Assembly: GCA_020024985.1 (NCBI GenBank) | Contig: JAHHSW010000042.1 | Location: forward strand, 1 to 7,078 | From: Anaeroplasmataceae bacterium | GTDB lineage: Bacteria > Bacillota_I > Bacilli_A > Acholeplasmatales > Anaeroplasmataceae | Length of the DNA: 7,078 nt | Direction of reading: 5' to 3' | Part shown: in pieces, positions 1 through 5,335 of the stretch | How the letters are laid out: every line of letters begins with the position of its first letter | Numbering within the stretch: the first letter of the stretch is position 1 | Program-made: the position numbers and the translations under genes | The notes under the pieces: generated by a model | What the model saw: the letters and a program-made list of their open reading frames with translations, nothing else | Database searches by the model: none | What the model was told of the DNA's origin: nothing

Positions 1-338
1 CCTATAAGGATATTAATGGTAATAGAGTCTTTGATTCAACCTGTGAGCATGTCACAAGAAGAATAATAGAGGCAGCTATTAAAAATGATATCTATTTAGA
101 AATAAACGCAAATGGTGTTTTTGTTTCTAATGGTAAGGGTATTTATAATTATGAGGATTGGCTATACCCTTACTACGGCTTTTGGAAAATAGCTAGTGAA
201 TATAAGGAGCTTAAAATATTAATTGGAGCTGACTGCCACCTAATTAAAAATTTAGCAGGCTCTCATATTGAGGATTGTGAATGGCTAGCTAAGAAATATA
301 ATTTAAAAATAGCTAAAAGGATGGAGGTTAAGCATTAA
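1..338 (+). CDS. PHP-domain phosphoesterase, histidinol-phosphatase-like (C-terminal part)
   Basis: The last 111 codons of a gene that begins before the window; the reading frame starts at base 3 and ends at the TAA at 336-338. The visible protein has the closing part of a PHP (polymerase and histidinol phosphatase) metal-dependent phosphoesterase domain. A strand reading YLEINANG is followed by a YPYYGFWKIASEY segment and then IGADCH, the G-x-D-x-H motif that supplies late metal ligands in this family. It ends with helical sequence (EDCEWLAKKYN) typical of HisK-type histidinol phosphatases. The family hydrolyses phosphate monoesters in the cytosol, but the substrate cannot be told from the tail, and no histidine biosynthesis gene is visible to support a HisK role. 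The stop codon shares its last base with the start of the next gene, so the two are probably translationally coupled. Confidence 0.75.
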   Translation, partial: YKDINGNRVFDSTCEHVTRRIIEAAIKNDIYLEINANGVFVSNGKGIYNYEDWLYPYYGFWKIASEYKELKILIGADCHLIKNLAGSHIEDCEWLAKKYNLKIAKRMEVKH

Positions 339-1666
339 TGAAGGAATATAATATTAGTGATAGCTATAAATATATTGAGCTAGCTAATGATTTAGCCTTT
401 TACCAAGTATTAGATAGCTATTTAAATTTAGGATATACTATATCTGATACTATTTATTTAGCTGTAGAGCTTAAAAAGGGCGATAAATTTGTCCTATTAA
501 GCTATTTACATATAGATAATCCTTTTGATGATTTAAAGGGAAAATTAAGGGCGTTTGACCCTAAGCTTGAGGTATGCCTACCAGACTTCAATGATACCCT
601 TCTTAATATAGATGGAGAAATTAGAGCTAATTATGGCTATCCCTTTAAATATATTAGTAAGGAAAGGGTAATTACTAAGCATTATGATAAAATAGCTTTA
701 ATTATTTTAGATGGTTTAGGTGAAAATATTTTATTTAATAATTTAGAAGAGGATTCCTTTTTACGTAGGCATTATAGAAAAACAATTCATGCAATTTACC
801 CATCTACAACTGCTGCCGCAACCACCTCTATTATAAGTGGGCTTACCCCACTTGAAAGTGGCTGGGTAGGCTGGGAGAATTACATTAAGGAGCTTAATAA
901 GAATATAATTTTATTTAATGGCATGGACTTTGATACTGGAGAGCCCCTAGGTGTAACTGGCTTTGATAAGCTACCATATAAGCCCTTTTATCATGATATG
1001 AATATCAAGGCTCAGCAAATAATGCCAATCTTTGGTACTCAATATGATTTTAATATAAGCTTAAATAAGAGTATTAAGCTATTTAATGAAAATAAGGAAA
1101 TGCTTCAATATTTATATTGTACTAATCCAGATGGTATTATGCATCATACTGGTGCCTATAGTATGGAATGTAAGGACTTCTTAAGAAAAATAGATAGGGA
1201 TATAGAGGCGTACTCTAAAAGGCTTCCTAAAAATACGCTTGTAATAATATCTGCAGATCATGGACATACAAATGTAAATGAAATAGCTTTATATGGCTTT
1301 GATAGATTAAATAAAATGCTAAAGCGTAGACCATGTAATGAGGGAAGATGCCTAGTATTTAATGTTAAGGAAGAATACAAGGATGAATTTGAAGCTCTAT
1401 TTAATGGAGTATATGGATCTATATATAATTTATATAAGACAGAGGATGCAATTAAAATGGGCTTCTTTGGCTTAAGAAATGATTTCATTCACGAAAGAAT
1501 AGCTGATTTTTTAGGTAACTATGTAGCGTTGGCTACTAGTAGCTATTTCTTTAAGTTTATTCCTGATAGAGAGGGAGAAAAAATTGTATTTAAGAGCCAT
1601 CATGCAGGAATCACTAAAAATGAAATGCTTATACCTTTAATATTAATAGATAGTGAGGAAGAGTAA
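338..1666 (+). CDS. Alkaline-phosphatase-superfamily phosphodiesterase/nucleotide pyrophosphatase-like hydrolase
   Basis: A 442-residue protein of the type I phosphodiesterase/nucleotide pyrophosphatase family (PF01663-like). The start is supported by GGAGG at 323-327, ten bases upstream. After an N-terminal region of about 115 residues, the two-metal active site is complete. D125 lies in LDGLG. The probable nucleophile is T158 in YPSTTAAATTSIISG, placed ten residues before the closing Gly as in NPP enzymes. D265 and H269 lie in NPDGIMHH, D307-H308 in SADHGH, and a late His in SHHAG (421-422). There is no signal peptide or membrane segment, so the enzyme should be cytosolic, unlike many NPPs. 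The family splits phosphodiester or pyrophosphate bonds; the true substrate is unknown. It sits between a PHP phosphoesterase and a DUF523 protein in one operon, which suggests joint processing of a phosphorylated metabolite (inference). The family call is firm, the substrate open. Confidence 0.85.
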   Translation: MKEYNISDSYKYIELANDLAFYQVLDSYLNLGYTISDTIYLAVELKKGDKFVLLSYLHIDNPFDDLKGKLRAFDPKLEVCLPDFNDTLLNIDGEIRANYGYPFKYISKERVITKHYDKIALIILDGLGENILFNNLEEDSFLRRHYRKTIHAIYPSTTAAATTSIISGLTPLESGWVGWENYIKELNKNIILFNGMDFDTGEPLGVTGFDKLPYKPFYHDMNIKAQQIMPIFGTQYDFNISLNKSIKLFNENKEMLQYLYCTNPDGIMHHTGAYSMECKDFLRKIDRDIEAYSKRLPKNTLVIISADHGHTNVNEIALYGFDRLNKMLKRRPCNEGRCLVFNVKEEYKDEFEALFNGVYGSIYNLYKTEDAIKMGFFGLRNDFIHERIADFLGNYVALATSSYFFKFIPDREGEKIVFKSHHAGITKNEMLIPLILIDSEEE

Positions 1667-2098
1667 ATGGAAAAGCTTTTAATATCTGGCTGCCTATTAG
1701 GCTATAATTGTAAGTACAATGGTAAGAACAATTATAATCCCCTAGTAGAGGAGCTTAAAAGGAAGTATGAGCTCGTTGTTATATGTCCTGAGGCTGAGGG
1801 AGGATTGACTACTCCTCGTAACCCAAGCGAAATAAGAGGAGATAAGGTCTTTTCTAACCAGGGAGTAGATGTAACTAAGGAATTTTTAAAGGGTGCAGAG
1901 ATTGCCTTTAATAGATGTAAGGAAAGAGGCTGTACTAAGGCCCTACTAAAGGAGGGCTCTCCTTCATGTGGCTCTAGTAAAATCTATGATGGTAGCTTTA
2001 CAGGAGTAAAAATACCAGGTGAGGGAATGACTGTAAGGCTTTTAAGAAAGCTAAATATAGAAATTTATTCAGAAAATGAAATAGAGAAGCTTCTATAG
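1667..2098 (+). CDS. DUF523/TudS-like [4Fe-4S] protein (possible thiouracil desulfidase relative)
   Basis: A compact 143-residue protein matching the DUF523 (YbbK-type) family over its whole length. Diagnostic elements are SGCLLG with C9, the Y-N-G-K stretch at 17-20, ICPEAEGGL-T-PR at 39-51 with C40 and E42, and GSPSCG with C101. C9, C40 and C101 match the three cysteines that bind a [4Fe-4S] cluster in the characterised member TudS, a 2-thiouracil desulfidase; the fourth iron is left free to take sulfur. Extra cysteines (C15, C84, C89) are not part of that set. The ATG follows the preceding stop codon directly, and the RBS (GAGGAAGAG, about 1655-1663) lies inside the end of the upstream gene, so translation is coupled. 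It is the last gene before a strong terminator. The family assignment is firm, but desulfidase activity for this member is inference. Confidence 0.85.
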   Translation: MEKLLISGCLLGYNCKYNGKNNYNPLVEELKRKYELVVICPEAEGGLTTPRNPSEIRGDKVFSNQGVDVTKEFLKGAEIAFNRCKERGCTKALLKEGSPSCGSSKIYDGSFTGVKIPGEGMTVRLLRKLNIEIYSENEIEKLL

Positions 2099-2104
2099 AG
2101 AAGG

Positions 2105-2146
2105 AAAAAGAAACAGGTGTCTAAAAATACCTGTTTCTTTTTATTT
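2105..2146 (+). terminator. Rho-independent terminator of the upstream operon
   Basis: The arms AAAAAGAAACAGGT (2105-2118) and ACCTGTTTCTTTTT (2129-2142) form a perfect 14-bp stem around a 10-nt loop, and the T-rich tail runs to 2146. It begins seven bases after the DUF523 stop codon, so it ends the PHP/phosphodiesterase/DUF523 transcript. The A-rich left arm and T-rich right arm could also work in the opposite direction, but no minus-strand gene faces it. Confidence 0.9.
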
Positions 2147-2240
2147 ATGAGGTTTATTTTAAAATAAATTGCTTCGAAAAATTTACGTGTTAATTTGTGT
2201 CGTTTTCATATTTTTTTCATAAAGTGTAAATATTTTAGCA

Positions 2241-2246
2241 TATAAT
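2241..2246 (+). promoter_or_regulatory. Candidate upstream promoter -10 (TATAAT)
   Basis: A perfect TATAAT whose start site would fall near 2252, right at the first cre-like repeat. The best -35 candidate is weak: TTCATA at 2216-2221, with a long 19-base spacer. If used, it would give a leader of about 200 nt containing the inverted repeat and the hairpin. In such AT-rich DNA a lone TATAAT may be chance. Confidence 0.35.
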
Positions 2247-2251
2247 GTATA

Positions 2252-2265
2252 TGAAAGCGTAATTA
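2252..2265 (+). promoter_or_regulatory. cre-like site 1 (possible CcpA/LacI-family operator)
   Basis: TGAAAGCGTAATTA fits the left half of the CcpA consensus TGWAANCGNTNWCA well, but breaks from it at position 10 and position 13. It repeats the ATGAAAGCGT of site 2, with 23 bases between their starts, close to two helical turns. It lies just downstream of the TATAAT at 2241-2246, a position suited to repression. The call rests on consensus matching only; no regulator gene is in the window. Confidence 0.4.
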
Positions 2266-2274
2266 TAGGTAGGA

Positions 2275-2288
2275 TGAAAGCGTTTAAT
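2275..2288 (+). promoter_or_regulatory. cre-like site 2 (best CcpA operator candidate)
   Basis: TGAAAGCGTTTAAT matches the first twelve positions of TGWAANCGNTNWCA, failing only in the final CA. It lies about 85 bases upstream of the probable promoter -10 at 2374-2379 and about 30 bases downstream of the TATAAT at 2241. Catabolite control of a galactose/glucose importer by CcpA would be expected in Firmicutes. A local LacI/GalR-type repressor could use the same kind of site. Confidence 0.5.
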
Positions 2289-2291
2289 GTA

Positions 2292-2327
2292 AAAATTCTC
2301 GAAAAATCACAAAAAAAAGAGAATTTT
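2292..2327. repeat. 9-bp perfect inverted repeat with 18-nt spacer
   Basis: AAAATTCTC (2292-2300) and GAGAATTTT (2319-2327) are exact reverse complements around an A-rich 18-nt spacer. It could be an operator or, in a leader made from the upstream TATAAT, a hairpin. The run TTTTT at 2333-2337 is too far from the stem for a standard terminator. It is not a CIRCE element, as both arm sequence and spacing differ. Confidence 0.5.
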
Positions 2328-2368
2328 CTATCTTTTTGATTTAAAAGTCTATTTTTTTTGATTTTTTT

Positions 2369-2379
2369 TGGTATATAAT
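2369..2379 (+). promoter_or_regulatory. Probable main promoter -10 of the binding-protein gene
   Basis: The stretch TGGTATATAAT holds TATAAT at 2374-2379; read two bases earlier it is an extended -10 (TG-G-TATATA). The -35 area is only a T run (2352-2359), so recognition would rest on the -10 and the flexible AT-rich upstream DNA. The start site would be near 2386, giving a leader of about 75 nt that contains the hairpin at 2393-2422. It is the closest good -10 to a gene with a strong RBS. Confidence 0.5.
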
Positions 2380-2392
2380 GAAGACATAGAAA

Positions 2393-2422
2393 GCAGAAAG
2401 GGTTTTCATTCCCGTAGTCTGC
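2393..2422 (+). other. Leader hairpin in the binding-protein 5' UTR
   Basis: GCAGA (2393-2397) pairs with TCTGC (2418-2422). Inside, GGG (2400-2402) pairs with CCC (2411-2413) across an internal loop and an 8-nt apical loop. It would sit within a few bases of the predicted transcript 5' end and could protect the mRNA from decay. No known riboswitch is recognised. Confidence 0.4.
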
Positions 2423-2442
2423 AAGCGTATTTTAAAAAAATT

Positions 2443-2450
2443 AGGAGGAG
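2443..2450 (+). promoter_or_regulatory. Strong ribosome binding site of the binding-protein gene
   Basis: AGGAGGAG is a near-perfect match to the anti-Shine-Dalgarno sequence, nine bases before the ATG at 2460. It fixes the start and predicts high translation, as expected for a binding protein needed in excess over its transporter. The ATPase gene downstream has only AGAGGGA. Confidence 0.9.
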
Positions 2451-2459
2451 AACAAAAAA

Positions 2460-3641
2460 ATGAAAAAAGGATTTTTATTTGGTGCTGCAGCATTAGCTGC
2501 ATTAGGTGTATTCACTCTAGCTTCTTGTGGAGATGCTGAGACTGGTGAGGTTTTATACAAGGCAGAAAACCCTACTACAACTTATAAGTGGGATAGAAAC
2601 CATGATGGTAAGCTAGGCTATGTTATGATGATTGGTGATAAGGGCCATAATGACTCTAATGCTCGTACAGAGGGATGTAGAGCAGCATTAAAGAAGTTGG
2701 GTAAGGATTTAAACATCACAATCGTTGAGTTAGCTTCTAAGGAAATGAAGAATAACACAGGTGCAACTTGGGATGCAACTACTGCAGGTGATACAATGGG
2801 TACTTGGTTAGCACAGTTCGGTGACCAATTAGACGGTGTTGTTTCTAACAACGATGGTATGGCTGGTGCTGCATACGCTCAATCAGGCTGGGTTAAGGGG
2901 CTTCCAGTATTTGGATTCGACGCATTACCTTCAGCTGCAAAGGATATTCATGATGGTAAGCTATTAGGTTCAATCACTCAAAATGGTGATGCTCAAGCAA
3001 GAATCATTGCTCAATTATTAAGAAACTTCGCTGAGAACGATACTGATCCACTTAACAATGGTATCACTAAGGAAGATGCAAATGGTAATAAGGTTCAACG
3101 TTGTAATGTTGAGTACGATGAGGCTGAAAGAAAGCTATTAGTACCATGTGGACCTGTTACAAAGAAGAACGCTGATGAATACCTAGCTAATTCATTCGAG
3201 AAGATTGCTGAGAACAAGGGTACAAAGCAATTAAATGTTTTAGTTTCTATTTATAACCAAGGTGATAACTTCTTAAAGGAAGTTTATAAGCCAGCATTCG
3301 ATGCTTATGGAAAGGCATTAGGAATTAAGTTTACTTATATCGAGGGTAACGGTGCTGACGAGGGTTCTTGTCTAGATAAGTTCGTTAACTTAGATCAATA
3401 TGATGCATATGTTGTTAACATGGTTAAGACTGAGTCTGGTTCTCTTTATACTTCAAAGTTAACTGGAAAGAATGCTGAAAAGCCTTTAATTTTCTACAAC
3501 CGTCAACCATTTGCTGGTAACAAGGTAGATGACGCTACAATGAGCTTCAATGACAAGACTTACTATATCGGTGTTAATACTCAAGGTTCTGGTGAACTTC
3601 AAGGAAATATGATCTACGATTGGTTCAACGACAATAAGTAA
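2460..3641 (+). CDS. mglB: Circularly permuted MglB-like galactose/glucose-binding lipoprotein
   Basis: A 393-residue lipoprotein with a lysine start, hydrophobic core and lipobox LASC (C23 would be lipidated), so it is anchored outside the membrane. It delivers sugar to the adjacent Mgl-type importer. Family halves occur in swapped order compared with E. coli MglB. Residues 44-243 match the E. coli C-terminal half: calcium loop WDRNHDG (D45, N47, D49), GHNDSNAR (H63, D65, R69), W104, SNND (N131), PVFGFDALP (D154). Residues 259-393 match the E. coli N-terminal half: SIYNQGDNF (D269, F271), VVN (N320), YYIGVNTQGSG. These align with sugar ligands H152, D154, R158, W183, N211, D236, D14, F16 and N91; D125 aligns with calcium ligand E205. 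N256 is uncertain (Q174/N175), and calcium ligand Q142 becomes G53. A linker of about 16 residues (243-258) joins the old ends. The comparison is from memory. Sugar binding is well supported; exact specificity is not. Confidence 0.88.
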   Translation: MKKGFLFGAAALAALGVFTLASCGDAETGEVLYKAENPTTTYKWDRNHDGKLGYVMMIGDKGHNDSNARTEGCRAALKKLGKDLNITIVELASKEMKNNTGATWDATTAGDTMGTWLAQFGDQLDGVVSNNDGMAGAAYAQSGWVKGLPVFGFDALPSAAKDIHDGKLLGSITQNGDAQARIIAQLLRNFAENDTDPLNNGITKEDANGNKVQRCNVEYDEAERKLLVPCGPVTKKNADEYLANSFEKIAENKGTKQLNVLVSIYNQGDNFLKEVYKPAFDAYGKALGIKFTYIEGNGADEGSCLDKFVNLDQYDAYVVNMVKTESGSLYTSKLTGKNAEKPLIFYNRQPFAGNKVDDATMSFNDKTYYIGVNTQGSGELQGNMIYDWFNDNK

Positions 3642-3679
3642 GATTTTATTAAGAATTAATATTTAGTTAAATTGATATG

Positions 3680-3720
3680 AAGGGCAGCATATATTAAAAA
3701 AATGGTATAGGCTGCCTTTT
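3680..3720 (+). terminator. Intercistronic (probably partial) terminator after the binding-protein gene
   Basis: AAGGGCAGC (3680-3688) pairs with GCTGCCTTT (3711-3719), including one G-T pair, around a loop of about 22 nt, and is followed by a run of four T. It lies about 40 bases after the binding-protein stop codon and is the only GC-rich element in this spacer. A leaky terminator here would keep binding-protein mRNA above ATPase/permease mRNA, a common feature of importer operons. The short U-tract and long loop suggest incomplete termination. Confidence 0.7.
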
Positions 3721-3723
3721 ACA

Positions 3724-3752
3724 TTGACTAAATAGCTATATATGAATATTAT
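3724..3752 (+). promoter_or_regulatory. Internal sigma-A-like promoter for the ATPase-permease genes
   Basis: TTGACT (3724-3729) and TATTAT (3747-3752) each match the sigma-A consensus at five of six positions, with the ideal 17-base spacer. Transcription would start near 3759, leaving a leader of about 65 nt. It sits directly after the terminator and overlaps the left arm of the palindrome at 3726-3782, so a protein bound to the palindrome would block it. This is the best two-box promoter in the window. Confidence 0.55.
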
Positions 3753-3782
3753 ACGTAGATATCCATATATAGTTCTTTAGTC
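3726..3782. repeat. 57-nt near-perfect palindrome between binding-protein and ATPase genes
   Basis: Two 24-nt arms (3726-3749 and 3759-3782) enclose a 9-nt loop. The outer blocks are GACTAAA/TTTAGTC, the middle blocks CTATATATG/CATATATAG, the inner blocks ATAT/ATAT. Counted by hand, 21 of 24 positions are Watson-Crick pairs, one is G-T, and two mismatch (3733/3775, 3745/3763). No U-tract follows, so it is not a normal terminator. It may be a double operator over the internal promoter, an mRNA processing or stability element, or a small palindromic repeat; no flanking target duplication was seen. Confidence 0.75.
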
Positions 3783-3824
3783 CAAATAATAAACCATTAT
3801 AAAAAATTAGAAAGAGGGAAAAAA

Positions 3825-5318
3825 ATGGAAAACAATATACTTGAAATTAAAAATCTTTCTAAATCATTTGGTAAAAACCACGTTTTAAAGGGAATTAACC
3901 TAGCGGTTAAGCCCGGCACAGTTGTTGGTTTAATGGGTGAAAATGGTGCTGGTAAGTCTACAATGATGAAGTGCTTATTCGGTATCTATGCCAAGGATGA
4001 GGGAGAATTTAAGTTGGATGGAGAAATCATCGACTTTAAGGACCCTAAGAACGCACTAGAAAATGGTGTTGCTATGGTTCACCAGGAATTAAATCAATGT
4101 CTTTATCGTTCAGTAACAGATAACCTATTCCTAGGTAGATATCCTACTAAGGCTGGTATTATTGACGAAAGAGCAATGTACAACTCAGCTGTTGAGCTTT
4201 TTAGTCGTTTAAACATGGAAGTTGATCCTAAGACATTATTAAAAACTATGTCAGTATCACAACGTCAAATGGTTGAGATTGCAAAGGCTGTATCATACGA
4301 TGCTAAATTAATAGTATTAGATGAGCCAACTTCATCTTTAACAGAAAGAGAAGTTAGAAAGCTATTCGAAATCGTTAATGATTTAAGAAAGCAAGGAATA
4401 AGCTTTGTATATATTTCTCATAAGATGGATGAAATTTTTGAAATCTGTGATGAGGTTGCAGTATTAAGAGATGGACAGATGATTTTCCAAAAGCCTATTG
4501 TTGAAACAACAATGAATGAAATCATTTCTGCGATGGTTGGTAGATCATTAGATCAACGTTTCCCTCCTGTAGATAATACTCCAGGTGAAACTATTTTAAA
4601 GGTAGAAGGATTATCTACTAAGTTCGCTCCATTCCTAGATAATATTAATCTAGAGGTTAAGAAGGGTGAAATTATGGGTATTTACGGTCTAGTTGGTGCT
4701 GGACGTAGTGAATTCCTTGAATCATTATTTGGTATAAGAACTTTATCAAGTGGTACAATTACATATGCTGGAAAGAAGATTCGTTTTAAGAGTGCTGCCG
4801 ATGCAATTAAGCATAACTTTGCTCTAGTAACAGAGGAAAGAAAGGTAGATGGCTTATACTTAAGTGCTAACCTAATTTTTAATACTTGTATCGCAAACAT
4901 GGACGAATATAAGAAGCATGGTATTATATCAAATAGATTAATGGAAGAGGCTTGTACTCGTCAAATCGCTAATATGCATACTAAGTGTATGAGTGGTCAT
5001 GATGGTATTTCCTCATTATCTGGTGGTAACCAACAAAAGGTAATTATTGGTAGATGGCTTGAAAGAAACCCTGAGGTATTTTTACTAGACGAGCCAACAA
5101 GAGGTATCGATGTTGGTGCTAAGTATGAAATTTATCAATTAATTATTAATATGGCTAAGGAAGGCAAGACCTGTATCGTAGTATCAAGTGAAATGCCTGA
5201 AATCTTAGGTATCACAAACAGAATTGCAGTTATGTCTAACCATAAGCTTGCTGGTGTAGTTAATACTAAGGAAACTAACCAGGAAGAGTTATTAAGATTA
5301 AGTGCTAAATATCTATAA
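3825..5318 (+). CDS. mglA: Galactose/methyl-galactoside ABC importer, double ATP-binding protein
   Basis: A 497-residue tandem ATPase of the CUT2 sugar importer class (MglA/RbsA type), of normal length. It sits on the cytoplasmic face and drives import by ATP hydrolysis. The first domain has Walker A GENGAGKST (38-46), Q-loop VHQE (85-88), signature SVSQRQ (143-148), Walker B LIVLDEP with E167, and H-loop H199. The second domain has a degenerate Walker A GLVGAGRSE (288-296; R in place of K), an intact signature LSGGNQQK (398-405), Walker B FLLDEPTRGIDVG with E423, and no H-loop His (SSE, 454-456). The second-site changes are normal for MglA/RbsA, so the first site is probably the catalytic one. 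The RBS is modest (AGAGGGA, 3813-3819). The permease gene follows after 17 bases. Assignment to Mgl rather than Rbs rests on the neighbouring binding protein and permease. Confidence 0.93.
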   Translation: MENNILEIKNLSKSFGKNHVLKGINLAVKPGTVVGLMGENGAGKSTMMKCLFGIYAKDEGEFKLDGEIIDFKDPKNALENGVAMVHQELNQCLYRSVTDNLFLGRYPTKAGIIDERAMYNSAVELFSRLNMEVDPKTLLKTMSVSQRQMVEIAKAVSYDAKLIVLDEPTSSLTEREVRKLFEIVNDLRKQGISFVYISHKMDEIFEICDEVAVLRDGQMIFQKPIVETTMNEIISAMVGRSLDQRFPPVDNTPGETILKVEGLSTKFAPFLDNINLEVKKGEIMGIYGLVGAGRSEFLESLFGIRTLSSGTITYAGKKIRFKSAADAIKHNFALVTEERKVDGLYLSANLIFNTCIANMDEYKKHGIISNRLMEEACTRQIANMHTKCMSGHDGISSLSGGNQQKVIIGRWLERNPEVFLLDEPTRGIDVGAKYEIYQLIINMAKEGKTCIVVSSEMPEILGITNRIAVMSNHKLAGVVNTKETNQEELLRLSAKYL

Positions 5319-5319
5319 G

Positions 5320-5325
5320 AGGAGG
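5320..5325 (+). promoter_or_regulatory. Strong RBS that fixes the long start of the permease
   Basis: AGGAGG lies ten bases before the ATG at 5336, in the 17-base gap after the ATPase stop codon. Later in-frame ATG codons that would give a permease of usual length (M110 near 5663, M133 near 5732) have no comparable RBS. The charged N-terminal extension is therefore very likely translated. Confidence 0.85.
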
Positions 5326-5335
5326 AATAATTTAA

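Larger units (their letters stand above)
2147..2459. other. Gene-free control region upstream of the binding-protein gene
   Basis: About 310 bases without a credible gene on either strand. The sequence is very AT-rich with several long A and T runs. In order it holds a perfect TATAAT (2241-2246), two ATGAAAGCGT repeats with cre-like character (2251-2260, 2274-2283), a 9-bp inverted repeat (2292-2300/2319-2327), a second TATAAT (2374-2379), a leader hairpin (2393-2422) and a strong RBS (2443-2450). A right-hand cre half-site, CGTTTTCA, lies upstream at 2201-2208. Nothing recognisable was seen at 2147-2190. The density of signals fits a regulated, strongly expressed sugar operon. Confidence 0.7.

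Noticed and set aside
1258..1488. Minus-strand open frame of 76 codons inside the phosphodiesterase gene (similar ones at 2618-2851, 4682-4900, 5135-5350 and 5791-6009).
   Set aside because: All lie opposite strongly conserved coding sequence, show no family motif or plausible RBS, and have composition expected of reverse-strand shadows.
2174..2307. Direct repeat TCGAAAAAT at 2174-2182 and 2299-2307.
   Set aside because: Nine bases of mostly A/T at 125-base spacing are easily expected by chance in this composition, with no matching structure around them.
2380..2459. Possible riboswitch in the leader of the binding-protein gene.
   Set aside because: The leader is only about 75 nt, has one small hairpin, no recognised aptamer core and no alternative terminator or RBS-masking stem.
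2460..3641. Reading the swapped motif order as a frameshift, rearrangement or misassembly of an ordinary mglB.
   Set aside because: The frame is open throughout, with a strong RBS, intact lipobox, retained ligand residues in both halves and a normal stop with terminator behind it.
3798..3803. TATAAA as a second promoter -10 directly before the ATPase gene.
   Set aside because: The matching -35 position (TTTAGT) is poor, and the start site would fall within or next to the RBS; the promoter at 3724-3752 is much better.
4686..5193. Degenerate Walker A (R294 for Lys) and missing H-loop His in the second ATPase domain as signs of decay.
   Set aside because: These substitutions are usual in the second domain of MglA/RbsA-type double ATPases, and the first domain is complete.
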